Assembly (NCBI RefSeq): GCF_024707545.1
Contig: NZ_CP062229.1
Coordinates: 3,329,501 to 3,393,500 of the forward strand
Length of the DNA stretch: 64,000 nucleotides
Direction: 5' to 3'
Source of the DNA: Mesorhizobium onobrychidis
GTDB taxonomy: Bacteria > Pseudomonadota > Alphaproteobacteria > Rhizobiales > Rhizobiaceae
Positions 26,408 through 34,744 of this stretch are shown here, piece after piece (position 1 is the stretch's first letter; each line of letters begins with the position of its first letter). Under the pieces are notes generated by a model. The model ran no database searches, had not been told where the DNA came from, and worked only from the letters and a program-made list of their open reading frames with translations. The position numbers and the translations under genes were made by a program.

Positions 26408-27243
26408 GAATGCCGTTCCTTCGATATCGGGGAGGGGCGCCCGACGAGGTCAAGGCTCAATGTCCGCAATTGCTGTCTTGCCTTCGCGTCATAGGCTTGC
26501 GCGTTGGCACGAGATTCTCTCTGGCCGTCGAAATAGAGGCCGCTCCGCCCTTCGAGCGCTGGCGATGTCGCGATGTTGAGGATAGCATCGGCGCCCGTCT
26601 CGACCGAGTTCCACGGCGTGATGCCTGCGTGCCGGACCATGGTCGTGTTCATGTAGCTTGCCGGATGCAGGCTGTTGACGGTCACATTGGTGCCCTTCAG
26701 CTCCTGCGCCAGATCGAGGGTGAACATGATCTGCGCAAGCTTGCTCTGGCAGTAGGCGCGGACGCCATCATAATTGCGGGTCAACATGACATCGTCGAAA
26801 TCGATCGCCTGCTGGCCGGCCGAGGCGACATTGACGATGCGCGCCGGGGCGCTCGCCTTGAGCAGCGGCAGAAGCTCCGATGTGAGCAGGAAGCCGGCGA
26901 GATAGTTGACGGCAAAGCGCAGTTCGTAGCCGTCGGCGCTGACCTGTCGTTTGGTGCCTGCGGTGCCGATGCCGGCGTTGTTGATGAGAATGTCGAGCCG
27001 GCCCGTGCGGGCGCGCACGGCCTCGGCGAGACGGCGGACCTCGGCCAGGGACGAGAGGTCGGCGACGAGAAGCTCGGCCTTGCCGCCGGCAGCTTCGATC
27101 TCGGCGACCGTCGCCTTGCCCCGTGTCCCATCGCGGCCATGCACCAGGACACGCGCGCCGCCGGCGTCGAGCCTTTGCGCGACCAAACGGCCGACGCCGT
27201 CGGTCGATCCGGTGATGAGGACGGTCTTGTCTTTCAGTTCCAT
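26404..27243 (-). CDS. Short-chain dehydrogenase/reductase
   Basis: 279-residue Rossmann-fold NAD(P)-dependent oxidoreductase. The N-terminal cofactor motif is LITGSTDGVGRLVAQRL, the NNAG motif is ILINNAGIGTAG, and the catalytic residues are Ser in VNVASAGQQ and Tyr-x-x-x-Lys in YCQSKLA. The C-terminal part resembles retinol-dehydrogenase-like SDRs with unassigned substrates. ATG 27243 follows GGAGG at good distance, so the longer N-terminus is rejected. It lies in the same direction as the PydR gene, but a link to pyrimidine metabolism is not evident. Confidence 0.85.
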   Translation of the reverse strand: MELKDKTVLITGSTDGVGRLVAQRLDAGGARVLVHGRDGTRGKATVAEIEAAGGKAELLVADLSSLAEVRRLAEAVRARTGRLDILINNAGIGTAGTKRQVSADGYELRFAVNYLAGFLLTSELLPLLKASAPARIVNVASAGQQAIDFDDVMLTRNYDGVRAYCQSKLAQIMFTLDLAQELKGTNVTVNSLHPASYMNTTMVRHAGITPWNSVETGADAILNIATSPALEGRSGLYFDGQRESRANAQAYDAKARQQLRTLSLDLVGRPSPISKERHS

Positions 27244-27461
27244 GCTCAGAGCCTCCGTGTCGTTGCTTTGAATGGAAGATGGGACATCCGGCACGCTTCA
27301 AACAGTTCAAATTTTAGCCTGGTACCATACTGCTATAACGACGCCGATGGATTCCCCGACGCATTCAGCCGATGGTTGGCCGCAGCCCGTCAGCCTCGTC
27401 AATCCCAGGGCGTAGCAGCGGGAAGCGGCGTCGCGAAGACCCCAGGACGACGAAACGAGAG

Positions 27462-28103
27462 TTAGCTCTTCGGCTTCAGCCCCTCGATGAACAATTGCTC
27501 GAGAAATCTTGCTGCATCCTCGAAACGGCCGTCGCCGCCGCGGTTGGGGCCGAGCACGGCGCGGACCTGAACGTCGAAATCGGCATAGTGCTGCGTCGTC
27601 GCCCAGATCGAGAAGATCAGGTGCCAGGGGTCGGTGCGGGCGATCCTGCCGGCGCGCATCCAGCCCTTGATGACGGCGGCCTTCTCGTCGACCAGCGTCT
27701 TCAACTCGCCCTCCAGCATGGGCATGATGCGCGGGGCGCCCTGCAGGATCTCGTTGGCAAACAGCCGGCTTTCCCTAGGGAAATCGCGCGCCATTTCGAG
27801 CTTGCGCCTGATGTAGCTGCGCAATTCGGTCAAGGGGTCGCCGATGTCGTCGAGTTCGCGCAGCGGCGCCAGCCAGGTGTCCAGAAGCCGCTGCATCAGC
27901 GTCTCGTGGATGTCCTCCTTGCGGCGGAAATAGTAGAGCAGGTTCGGCTTCGACATGCCGGCGGCTTCGGCGATCTGGTCGATGGTCGAGCCGCGAAAGC
28001 CGTTGGTTGAGAAGACCTCGAGCGCCGCCTCCAGGATGAGCTCCCGCTTTTGCTGCTGGATGCGGGTGCGGCGCGGGGCCGGGGTATCCATGCCTGTCGT
28101 CAT
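27462..28103 (-). CDS. pydR: TetR family regulator of pyrimidine catabolism (RutR/PydR-like)
   Basis: 213-residue TetR regulator. The HTH (IDQIAEAAGMSKPNLLYYFR, residues ~42-61) and the ligand domain are close to the E. coli RutR pattern: LLYYF, WLAPL, YIRRKLEMARDFPRESRLF, EILQGAP, LVDEKAAVIKGWM, WATTQHYADF and a terminal EGLKPKS (EGIRPR in RutR, from memory). RutR binds uracil, which releases it from DNA. The gene sits between preTA and the downstream pyrimidine operon, divergent from the latter. RutR-type sites lie at 20875-20890 and 28237-28252. ATG 28103 or 28091 are both possible starts. Confidence 0.87.
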   Translation of the reverse strand: MTTGMDTPAPRRTRIQQQKRELILEAALEVFSTNGFRGSTIDQIAEAAGMSKPNLLYYFRRKEDIHETLMQRLLDTWLAPLRELDDIGDPLTELRSYIRRKLEMARDFPRESRLFANEILQGAPRIMPMLEGELKTLVDEKAAVIKGWMRAGRIARTDPWHLIFSIWATTQHYADFDVQVRAVLGPNRGGDGRFEDAARFLEQLFIEGLKPKS

Positions 28104-28236
28104 CCCCGCAGGACATTGCCGCGAGGGCCATCTGGACCAATTCTCTGGACCAGTTTTTCTCCGGCCTGTGGAGCGCGCTTCAGATGCCGCATTTCCGCTA
28201 GTAATCCCTTGACCGCCGACAGCGCGGTGCTAACGT

Positions 28237-28252
28237 TTGTCCAATCGGTCAA
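28237..28252. promoter_or_regulatory. RutR/PydR-like operator in the divergent promoter region
   Basis: TTGTCCAATCGGTCAA matches the RutR consensus TTGACCA-NN-TGGTCAA at 12 of 14 defined positions. It lies 95 bp before the aminotransferase start and 134 bp from the PydR start. Two direct copies of CTGGACCA (28132-28139 and 28145-28152) lie closer to the regulator gene and may be a second site. No other match this good was noticed in the window apart from the one at 20875. Confidence 0.6.
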
Positions 28253-28346
28253 AAATTTGCGTAGCACGAAAACGCAGCAGAGACCAAGTGTCGGGAAGAC
28301 CAAGCGTTAGCCGCACCGAAACAGGTTACAAGGGGAAGTCTTGGTC

Positions 28347-29675
28347 ATGTCCAACCGGCTGAAAGTCACGCCGAACGATCTCAGCGCATTCTGGATGCCG
28401 TTCACGGCAAACCGGCAGTTCAAGCAGGCGCCTCGCATGATGGTGTCCGCCAAGGACATGCATTACACGACGAGCGACGGGCGCAAGGTTCTCGACGGCA
28501 CCGCCGGCCTGTGGTGCGTCAATGCCGGCCACTGCCGGCCGAAGATCACCGAGGCGATCCAGCAGCAGGCGGCCGAGCTCGATTATGCGCCGGCGTTCCA
28601 GATGGGTCATCCGATCGTCTTCGAACTGGCGAACCGCCTGGTCGACCTCGCGCCGAAGGGCATGGACCATGTGTTCTTCACCAATTCCGGATCGGAATCG
28701 GTCGAGACCGCGCTGAAGATGGCGATCGCCTATCACCGCGCCAAGGGTGAGGGCTCGCGCACCCGCCTGATCGGCCGCGAGCGCGGCTATCACGGCGTCA
28801 ATTTCGGCGGCATCTCGGTCGGCGGCATCGTCACCAACCGCAAGATGTTCGGCACGCTGCTCGGTGGCGTCGACCACATGCCGCACACGCATCTGCCCGA
28901 GAAGAATTCGTTCACCAAGGGCGTGCCCGAGCATGGCGCGGAATTGGCCAACGAACTGGAGCGCATCGTCGCGCTGCATGACGCCTCGACCATCGCGGCC
29001 GTCATTGTCGAGCCGGTAGCCGGTTCCACCGGCGTCATCTTGCCGCCGAAGGGCTATCTCGAGAGGCTGCGCGAGATCTGCACCAAGCACGGCATCCTTT
29101 TGATTTTCGACGAGGTCATCACCGGCTTCGGCCGCCTCGGCACGCCGTTCGCCGCCGACTATTTCGGCGTCACGCCCGATATCATGACGACCGCCAAGGG
29201 CGTCTCCAACGGCGTCATCCCGATGGGCGCGGTGTTCGTCAAGAAGGAAATCCACGACGCCTTCATGACCGGCCCCGAGCATATGATCGAGTTCTTCCAC
29301 GGCTACACCTATTCGGGCAATCCGATCGCCTGTGCGGCAGCCCTCGGCACGCTCGACACCTACAAGGAAGAGGGGCTGCTGACCCGCGGCGAGGAACTGG
29401 CGCCGTATTGGGAAGACGCGCTGCATTCGCTGAAGGGCGAGCCGAACGTCATCGATATCAGAAACATCGGCCTGATCGGCGCGATCGAGCTGGCGCCCAT
29501 CCCCGGCAGTCCGACCAAGCGTGCCTTCTCGGCCTTCGTCAAGGCGTTTGAGCGCGGCGCGCTGATCCGCACCACCGGCGACATCATCGCGCTGTCGCCG
29601 CCGCTGATCATCACCAAGGGCCAGATCAACGAATTGATCGACCATGTGCGTGAAGTGCTGAGGGCGGTGGACTAG
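28347..29675 (+). CDS. Omega-amino acid (beta-alanine):pyruvate aminotransferase
   Basis: Class III PLP-dependent aminotransferase of 442 residues. It is expected to convert beta-alanine, or 3-aminoisobutyrate from thymine, to malonate semialdehyde (or its methyl form) with pyruvate as acceptor, the last nitrogen-releasing step of reductive pyrimidine breakdown. Landmarks are NSGSESVETALKMAIAYHRA, LIFDEVITGFGRLG and the PLP lysine in MTTAKGVSNGVIP. ATG 28347 has AGGGGAAG eight bases upstream, so the TTG at 28341 is rejected. It is first gene of the operon behind the RutR-like site. Confidence 0.88.
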   Translation: MSNRLKVTPNDLSAFWMPFTANRQFKQAPRMMVSAKDMHYTTSDGRKVLDGTAGLWCVNAGHCRPKITEAIQQQAAELDYAPAFQMGHPIVFELANRLVDLAPKGMDHVFFTNSGSESVETALKMAIAYHRAKGEGSRTRLIGRERGYHGVNFGGISVGGIVTNRKMFGTLLGGVDHMPHTHLPEKNSFTKGVPEHGAELANELERIVALHDASTIAAVIVEPVAGSTGVILPPKGYLERLREICTKHGILLIFDEVITGFGRLGTPFAADYFGVTPDIMTTAKGVSNGVIPMGAVFVKKEIHDAFMTGPEHMIEFFHGYTYSGNPIACAAALGTLDTYKEEGLLTRGEELAPYWEDALHSLKGEPNVIDIRNIGLIGAIELAPIPGSPTKRAFSAFVKAFERGALIRTTGDIIALSPPLIITKGQINELIDHVREVLRAVD

Positions 29676-29694
29676 ATACTCCACAACGTATAGG

Positions 29695-29716
29695 GCGGCG
29701 ACGGGAACCGTCGCCC
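29695..29716 (+). terminator. GC-rich hairpin after the aminotransferase gene
   Basis: GGCGACGG-GAA-CCGTCGCC (29697-29715) forms an 8-bp stem with a 3-nt loop, flanked by complementary GG/CC-type bases and followed by only three T. It lies between the aminotransferase and the amidohydrolase in the same operon, so a partial attenuator or mRNA-stability element is more likely than full termination. Confidence 0.55.
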
Positions 29717-29744
29717 TTTATGTGAATAGATGAGAGGAACTTGA

Positions 29745-30995
29745 ATGGCCGCTCCCGGCGAGAATCTGCGAATCAATTCAGACCGTTTGTGGGATTCGAT
29801 AATGGAGATGGCGAAGATCGGCCCCGGCATTGCCGGCGGCAACAATCGCCAGACGTTGACCGACGCGGACGGCGAGGGGCGGCATCTGTTCAAGCGCTGG
29901 TGCGAGGCGGCGGGGCTCGAAATGGGCGTCGACGAGATGGGCACGATGTTTGCCCGCCGCGAAGGCACCGAGCCGGATCTGCCGCCGGTCTATGTCGGCA
30001 GCCATCTCGACACCCAGCCGACCGGCGGCAAGTATGACGGCGTGCTCGGCGTGCTTGGCGGGTTGGAGATCGTGCGCTCGCTGAACGAGCTCGACATCAA
30101 GACCAAACATCCGATCGTCGTCACCAACTGGACGAACGAGGAAGGCGCGCGCTTTGCGCCGGCGATGATGGCATCCGGCGTGTTCGCCGGCGTCCTCGAC
30201 CAGGCCGATGTCTATTCGCATGTCGACAAGGACGGCAAGAAGTTCGGCGAGGAGCTCGAACGCATCGGCTGGAGAGGCACCGAGAAAGTAGGTGAGCGCA
30301 AGATCCACGCCTTCTTCGAGCTGCATATCGAGCAAGGCCCGATCCTTGAGGACGAGGGCATCGACATCGGTGTCGTCACCCATGGCCAGGGGCTGAAATG
30401 GCTGCAGGTGACGCTGACCGGCAAGGAGGCGCATACCGGCTCGACGCCGATGCCGAAGCGCCGCAATGCCGGGCTCGGCATGGCGCGGGTAATCGAGCTG
30501 GTGCACGAGATTGCCATGGACTATCAGCCCGACGCCGTCGGCGCGGTCGGCCACATGGAGGTCTATCCGAACTCGCGCAACATCATCGCCGGCCGCACCT
30601 TGTTCACCATCGACATCCGCTCGCCGGAAAAGGAGGTGCTGGATGCCATGGACGGCCGCATCCGCGAGGGCATCGACACGATCTGCGAGGCGCTCGACAT
30701 CAAATATCAAATCGATCAGGTCGGCCATTTCGATCCGGTCACCTTCGACGCGGGCTGCGTCAAGGCTGTGCGGGATGCGGCAGAGCGCCTGGGTTATACG
30801 CATCGCAACATCGTCTCCGGCGCCGGCCACGATGCCTGCTGGATCAACCGCGTCGCGCCGACGGCAATGGTGATGTGCCCCTGCGTGGACGGGCTCAGCC
30901 ACAACGAGGCCGAGGAGATCACCAAGGAATGGGCGGCGGCCGGCGCCGACGTGCTGTTCCACGCGGTGGTGGAAACAGCGGTGATTGTGGAGTGA
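29745..30995 (+). CDS. Zn-dependent amidohydrolase, probable N-carbamoyl-beta-alanine amidohydrolase (beta-ureidopropionase)
   Basis: M20-family hydrolase of 416 residues. It should hydrolyse N-carbamoyl-beta-alanine to beta-alanine, CO2 and ammonia, the third step of the reductive pathway. Metal ligands are visible in VGSHLDTQPTGGKYDG (His87, Asp98), NWTNEEGARF (Glu132/133), HIEQGPILE and LSHNEAEEIT, with GAGHDACWI near the substrate site. Hydantoinase-linked N-carbamoyl-L-amino-acid hydrolases share this fold, but the neighbours (aminotransferase before, dihydropyrimidinase after, preTA regulon) favour the pyrimidine role. Confidence 0.88.
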   Translation: MAAPGENLRINSDRLWDSIMEMAKIGPGIAGGNNRQTLTDADGEGRHLFKRWCEAAGLEMGVDEMGTMFARREGTEPDLPPVYVGSHLDTQPTGGKYDGVLGVLGGLEIVRSLNELDIKTKHPIVVTNWTNEEGARFAPAMMASGVFAGVLDQADVYSHVDKDGKKFGEELERIGWRGTEKVGERKIHAFFELHIEQGPILEDEGIDIGVVTHGQGLKWLQVTLTGKEAHTGSTPMPKRRNAGLGMARVIELVHEIAMDYQPDAVGAVGHMEVYPNSRNIIAGRTLFTIDIRSPEKEVLDAMDGRIREGIDTICEALDIKYQIDQVGHFDPVTFDAGCVKAVRDAAERLGYTHRNIVSGAGHDACWINRVAPTAMVMCPCVDGLSHNEAEEITKEWAAAGADVLFHAVVETAVIVE

Positions 30996-31057
30996 ACTAG
31001 AAACCAAGATTCCGAACGCCGCTCACCAAGAAGCGCGAGAAAAACAAGGGAACAAAA

Positions 31058-32509
31058 ATGACCAAAGTCATCAGGAACGGCACCATTGTCACCGCCGATC
31101 GCACCTGGAAGGCCGACCTGCTGACGCAGCACGGCAAGATCATCGCCATCGGCCCGGACCTGCATGGCGACCACGAGTTCGACGCTACCGGCTGCTATGT
31201 CATGCCGGGGGGCATCGATCCGCACACCCATCTCGAAATGCCGTTCATGGGCACCTATTCGGCCGACGATTTCGAGAGCGGCACGCGCGCCGCCCTCGCC
31301 GGCGGCACCACCATGGTTGTCGATTTCTGCCTGCCGTCGCCGCAGCAGTCGCTGCTCGAGGCCTTGCAGATGTGGGACAACAAGACCTCGAAAGCCTCCT
31401 GCGACTATTCCTTCCATATGGCGATCACCTGGTGGGGCAAGCAGGTGTTCGACGAGATGGCCACCGTCGTCGACAAGGGTATCACCTCGTTCAAGCACTT
31501 CATGGCCTACAAGGGCGCGCTGATGGTCGACGACGACGAGATGTATTCGTCGTTCCAGCGCTGCGCCGACCTTGGCGCGCTGCCGCTGGTTCATGCCGAG
31601 AATGGCGACGTGGTTGCCGCCCTGTCGCAGAAGCTGCTGGCCGCCGGCAATAACGGCCCCGAAGGGCACGCCTATTCGCGCCCGCCGGAAGTGGAAGGCG
31701 AGGCGACCAACCGCGCCATCATGATCGCCGACATGGCCGGCGTGCCGCTCTATGTCGTGCATGTCTCCTGCGAGCAGGCCCATGAAGCCATTCGCCGGGC
31801 GCGCCAGAAGGGCATGCGGGTGTTCGGCGAGCCCCTGATCCAGCACCTGACGCTCGACGAGAGCGAATATTTCAATAGGGACTGGGACCATGCGGCGCGC
31901 CGGGTGATGAGCCCGCCCTTCCGCAACAAGTTGCATCAGGATTCGCTGTGGGCCGGCCTGCAGGCTGGATCGCTGCAAGTGGTGGCGACCGACCATTGTG
32001 CGTTCACCACTAGCCAGAAGCGTAACGGCATCGGCGATTTCACCAAGATCCCGAACGGCACCGGCGGGCTTGAGGACCGCTTGCCGGTGCTGTGGACCAC
32101 CGGCGTCAACACCGGCCGGCTGACGATGAACGAGTTCGTCGCGGTGACCTCGACCAACATCGCAAAAATCCTCAACATGTACCCTAAGAAGGGCGCCATC
32201 GTCGAAGGCGCCGACGCCGATATCGTCGTCTGGGACCCGAAGCGCAAGAAGACGATCACCTCCAAGAAGCAGCAGTCGGTGATCGACTACAACGTCTTCG
32301 AAGGTTTCGAGGTCACCGGCCTGCCACGCTTCGTCTTCTCGCGCGGCGAACTGTCGATTCAGGAGGCTGAGGTCAAGGCGAAGCCCGGCCATGGCGAGTT
32401 TGTCGCTCGCGAGCCGAATGCAGCGGTCAACCGGGCGCTGTCGACCTGGAAGGAAATTTCCGCGCCACGCAAGGTGGAACGCACGGGTATTCCGGCGACC
32501 GGGGTGTGA
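31058..32509 (+). CDS. hydA: Dihydropyrimidinase
   Basis: Cyclic amidohydrolase of 483 residues that opens dihydrouracil or dihydrothymine to the N-carbamoyl amino acid. The dinuclear zinc site is visible: GGIDPHTHLEMPF (His56, His58), the carbamylated lysine in FKHFMAYKG (Lys152), VHAENGD, YVVHVSCEQ and the Asp in ATDHCAF. Substrate-loop features such as PNGTGGLEDRLPVLWTTGVN match dihydropyrimidinases and hydantoinases. It follows the amidohydrolase by 62 bp, and with preTA and the aminotransferase it completes the reductive pathway to the semialdehyde. The 3' end overlaps the next gene (GTGA). Confidence 0.93.
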   Translation: MTKVIRNGTIVTADRTWKADLLTQHGKIIAIGPDLHGDHEFDATGCYVMPGGIDPHTHLEMPFMGTYSADDFESGTRAALAGGTTMVVDFCLPSPQQSLLEALQMWDNKTSKASCDYSFHMAITWWGKQVFDEMATVVDKGITSFKHFMAYKGALMVDDDEMYSSFQRCADLGALPLVHAENGDVVAALSQKLLAAGNNGPEGHAYSRPPEVEGEATNRAIMIADMAGVPLYVVHVSCEQAHEAIRRARQKGMRVFGEPLIQHLTLDESEYFNRDWDHAARRVMSPPFRNKLHQDSLWAGLQAGSLQVVATDHCAFTTSQKRNGIGDFTKIPNGTGGLEDRLPVLWTTGVNTGRLTMNEFVAVTSTNIAKILNMYPKKGAIVEGADADIVVWDPKRKKTITSKKQQSVIDYNVFEGFEVTGLPRFVFSRGELSIQEAEVKAKPGHGEFVAREPNAAVNRALSTWKEISAPRKVERTGIPATGV

Positions 32510-32880
32510 GCTTGGCGAGTCCGGCAGCGATCGTCTCACTGGTTATGGCGAGCATTACCGCCGTTCCGGCAGCGGCTGAGGTCCTTGCCGGTTCCTATGG
32601 CAATGATATCGGTTGTGCCGGTGTACGGCTCGGTTATCAGGACAGCGATGCCTATGTCGTCCTGACCGCCGATGGCGTCGAAACCTATGGCAGCGGCTGC
32701 CGGTTCGCGCGGCAACTGGTCACGGCGCCTGGTACGCAGTCGTTCAGCTCGACTTGTTTCGCTGAAGGCGAGGAGGGAACGACGACTGAGACCGTCGAGG
32801 TCACCAACAAGGGAACGGACGTTTTCTTCGTGACCATTCCCGGCCTTGAAGAGATAGGGCCGTTGAAATCATGTTCGTGA
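32506..32880 (+). CDS. Small secreted protein of unknown function
   Basis: 124-residue product with an N-terminal signal peptide (MSLASPAAIVSLVMASITAV, cleavage near AAAE). A short, beta-rich mature domain with four Cys (IGCAGVRLG, GSGCRFA, SSTCFAEGE, KSCS) could form two disulfides. It starts with a GTG overlapping the dihydropyrimidinase stop codon, so it is translationally coupled to it. No family is recognised. It converges with the cupin gene. Confidence 0.6.
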   Translation: MSLASPAAIVSLVMASITAVPAAAEVLAGSYGNDIGCAGVRLGYQDSDAYVVLTADGVETYGSGCRFARQLVTAPGTQSFSSTCFAEGEEGTTTETVEVTNKGTDVFFVTIPGLEEIGPLKSCS

Positions 32881-32915
32881 CGGTGCCGATGACGGCCTCT
32901 CCGTCGATGCCGGCC

Positions 32916-33320
32916 TCAGGCGACCAGCCCATCCAGTTCCGGCAGCAGGACGACGCTTTCCTGTTCGTTGGGATCGGTGCGGGCGATGACCGCCGAGGCC
33001 GGGCTGTCGCTCAGATTGGCCGGCAGATGCGGCACACCGGCCGGAATGTAGAAGAGGTCGCCGGCCTTGACCACGATCTGCTGCTCGAGCCCGTCGCCGT
33101 ACCAGGTATGGACCTCGCCCGAGAGCACATAGATCGCCGTCTCATGGCTTTCGTGCATATGCGCCTTGGCGCGGGCACCGGGCGGCATGGTGAGCAGGTG
33201 CATGCAGATGCCGGTAGAGCCGACCGTCTCAGTGGCGATGCCGGTGAAATAACTCAGTCCCTGCTTGCCTTCATAAGAGTTTTCGGGGCGGATAAGATGG
33301 CAGGTGGTTTTGGGCGGCAT
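32916..33320 (-). CDS. Cupin domain-containing protein
   Basis: 134-residue single-domain cupin. The metal-binding motif AKAHMHESHETAIYVLSGE is present (two His, then His and Glu), with the second motif region AGDLFYIPAGVPHLPANLSD supplying the last His. Small cupins of this type are isomerases, dioxygenases or sugar/organic-acid binders; the role here is unknown. ATG 33320 is the first that begins in a family-like way, the upstream extension being arginine-rich and unlikely. It is divergent from the ABC ATPase gene. Confidence 0.82.
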   Translation of the reverse strand: MPPKTTCHLIRPENSYEGKQGLSYFTGIATETVGSTGICMHLLTMPPGARAKAHMHESHETAIYVLSGEVHTWYGDGLEQQIVVKAGDLFYIPAGVPHLPANLSDSPASAVIARTDPNEQESVVLLPELDGLVA

Positions 33321-33436
33321 CGGGAAAACTCCGGGCGACGATCGAGTGAGACACGGTAAGTGGAAAGCAGCATTGTGGCAAAAGCAACGGGATTCCGGCC
33401 GGCGCGGCAGCGGCGCGAAAAGGCAGGCTGCAGCCA

Positions 33437-34228
33437 ATGACCGGACAGTCGCCAGCCGTCGTTTCGGCAATCAAACTCGGCCTGACCTTCCAGACCAATG
33501 ACGGTCCGGTGCAGGCGCTGTCTAATGTCGACCTGACCATCGGCAAAGGTGAATTCGTCTCCTTCATCGGGCCGTCCGGCTGCGGCAAGACGACCTTGCT
33601 GCGGGTCATCGCCGATCTGGAGAAACCAACCTCGGGAACCATCTCCGTCAACGGCATGACGCCCGAGCAGGCGCGCCAGAGCCGCGCCTATGGCTATGTC
33701 TTCCAGGCGGCCGCACTTTATCCGTGGCGCACGATCGAGCGCAACGTGGCGCTGCCGTTGGAGATCATGGGCCTCTCCAAGGCAGAGCAGGCGGCGCGCA
33801 TCAAGCGCACGCTCGACCTCGTCAACCTGGGCGGCTTCGAGCAGAAATACCCGTGGCAGCTTTCCGGCGGCATGCAGCAGCGTGCCTCAATCGCGCGGGC
33901 GCTGGCCTTCGACGCCGATCTTCTGTTGATGGACGAGCCGTTCGGCGCGCTGGATGAGATCGTGCGCGACCATCTCAACCAACAGCTGCTGGAGCTTTGG
34001 GAGCGGACCAACAAGACCATCTGCTTCGTCACCCACTCCATTCCCGAGGCGGTCTACCTCTCGACGCGGATCATCGTCATGTCGCCGCGTCCGGGACGTG
34101 TCAGCGACGTCATCGAATCGACGCTGCCGAAGCAGCGGCCGCTCGACATCCGCGAGACGCCGGAGTTCCTGGCGATCGCGGCGCGCGTCCGCGATGGGCT
34201 CAGGGCAGGACACAGCTATGAGGATTGA
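33437..34228 (+). CDS. ABC transporter ATP-binding protein (SsuB/TauB/ThiZ-like)
   Basis: 263-residue ATPase with Walker A IGPSGCGKTTL (residues ~43-53), Q-loop VFQAAALYPWRT, signature LSGGMQQR, Walker B LLLMDEPFGALDE and switch His in FVTHSIPEA. The NitT/TauT subfamily imports nitrate, sulfonates or thiamine/pyrimidine precursors. It begins a transport cluster with two permeases and a binding protein just downstream of the pyrimidine operon. The gap to the first permease (34229-34744) is filled by repeats. Confidence 0.9.
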   Translation: MTGQSPAVVSAIKLGLTFQTNDGPVQALSNVDLTIGKGEFVSFIGPSGCGKTTLLRVIADLEKPTSGTISVNGMTPEQARQSRAYGYVFQAAALYPWRTIERNVALPLEIMGLSKAEQAARIKRTLDLVNLGGFEQKYPWQLSGGMQQRASIARALAFDADLLLMDEPFGALDEIVRDHLNQQLLELWERTNKTICFVTHSIPEAVYLSTRIIVMSPRPGRVSDVIESTLPKQRPLDIRETPEFLAIAARVRDGLRAGHSYED

Positions 34229-34744
34229 GCGGGTGGAGAACGGGCTCCCTCCGTCCCATGAGGCGCTTCCGCCCCGCGAGGGAGCGGTCAACCATGCCTT
34301 CGTCATCCTAGGGCGGAGCAGCCGCGAAGCGGCGTGCGCACACCCTAGGATCCATTCCGTGACTTCGGCCGAAAGGCCCAAACGGCTCAGAATGTCGGCC
34401 ACGCAGGCGACGACGGCTGACGTTCTCTTGAGGTCGGGAGCAATGTTCCGCACCGTTGCGGAGTGCGAAAGTTACGGCATGGATCCTAGGGTCTGCGCCG
34501 CGTCGCTTCGCTCCTTGCTTCGCCCTAGGATGACGAAGGCGTGGTTGGCCGCTCCCTCTACGCACGCCGCTTTGCGGCTGCTCCGCCCTAGGATGACGAA
34601 GAACAGGCATGGCCGTACGTGCGGCAGCGCTGCCAGCAGAGGGGGGTTGGCGGCGTTGCAGCCGAAGTCACCCGGCCTCCGCTTCGCTCCGGCCACCCTC
34701 TCCCCGTCGGGGAGAGGAGGGCGCCAGTCGCCCGAGGGCTGCTG
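34229..34744. other. Repeat-filled gap within the ABC transporter cluster
   Basis: About 516 bp without a credible gene. It holds the palindromic element cluster at 34286-34607 and, near 34700-34720, a small CTCTCCCC-GTC-GGGGAGAG hairpin close to the start of the first permease. The interruption probably postdates assembly of the transporter cluster. Confidence 0.65.
34286..34607. repeat. Cluster of CCTAGGATGACGAAG-type palindromic repeats
   Basis: CTTCGTCATCCTAGGGCG occurs near 34299. Its inverse, CGCCCTAGGATGACGAAG, occurs near 34521 and 34584, and partial copies with CCTAGGATCC or GGATCCTAGG occur near 34344 and 34482. Between them are arms such as GCAGCCGCGAAGCGGCGTGC and its inverse at 34560-34582. 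Several nested hairpins are therefore possible. The pattern is non-coding and typical of rhizobial interspersed repeats. Confidence 0.8.
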
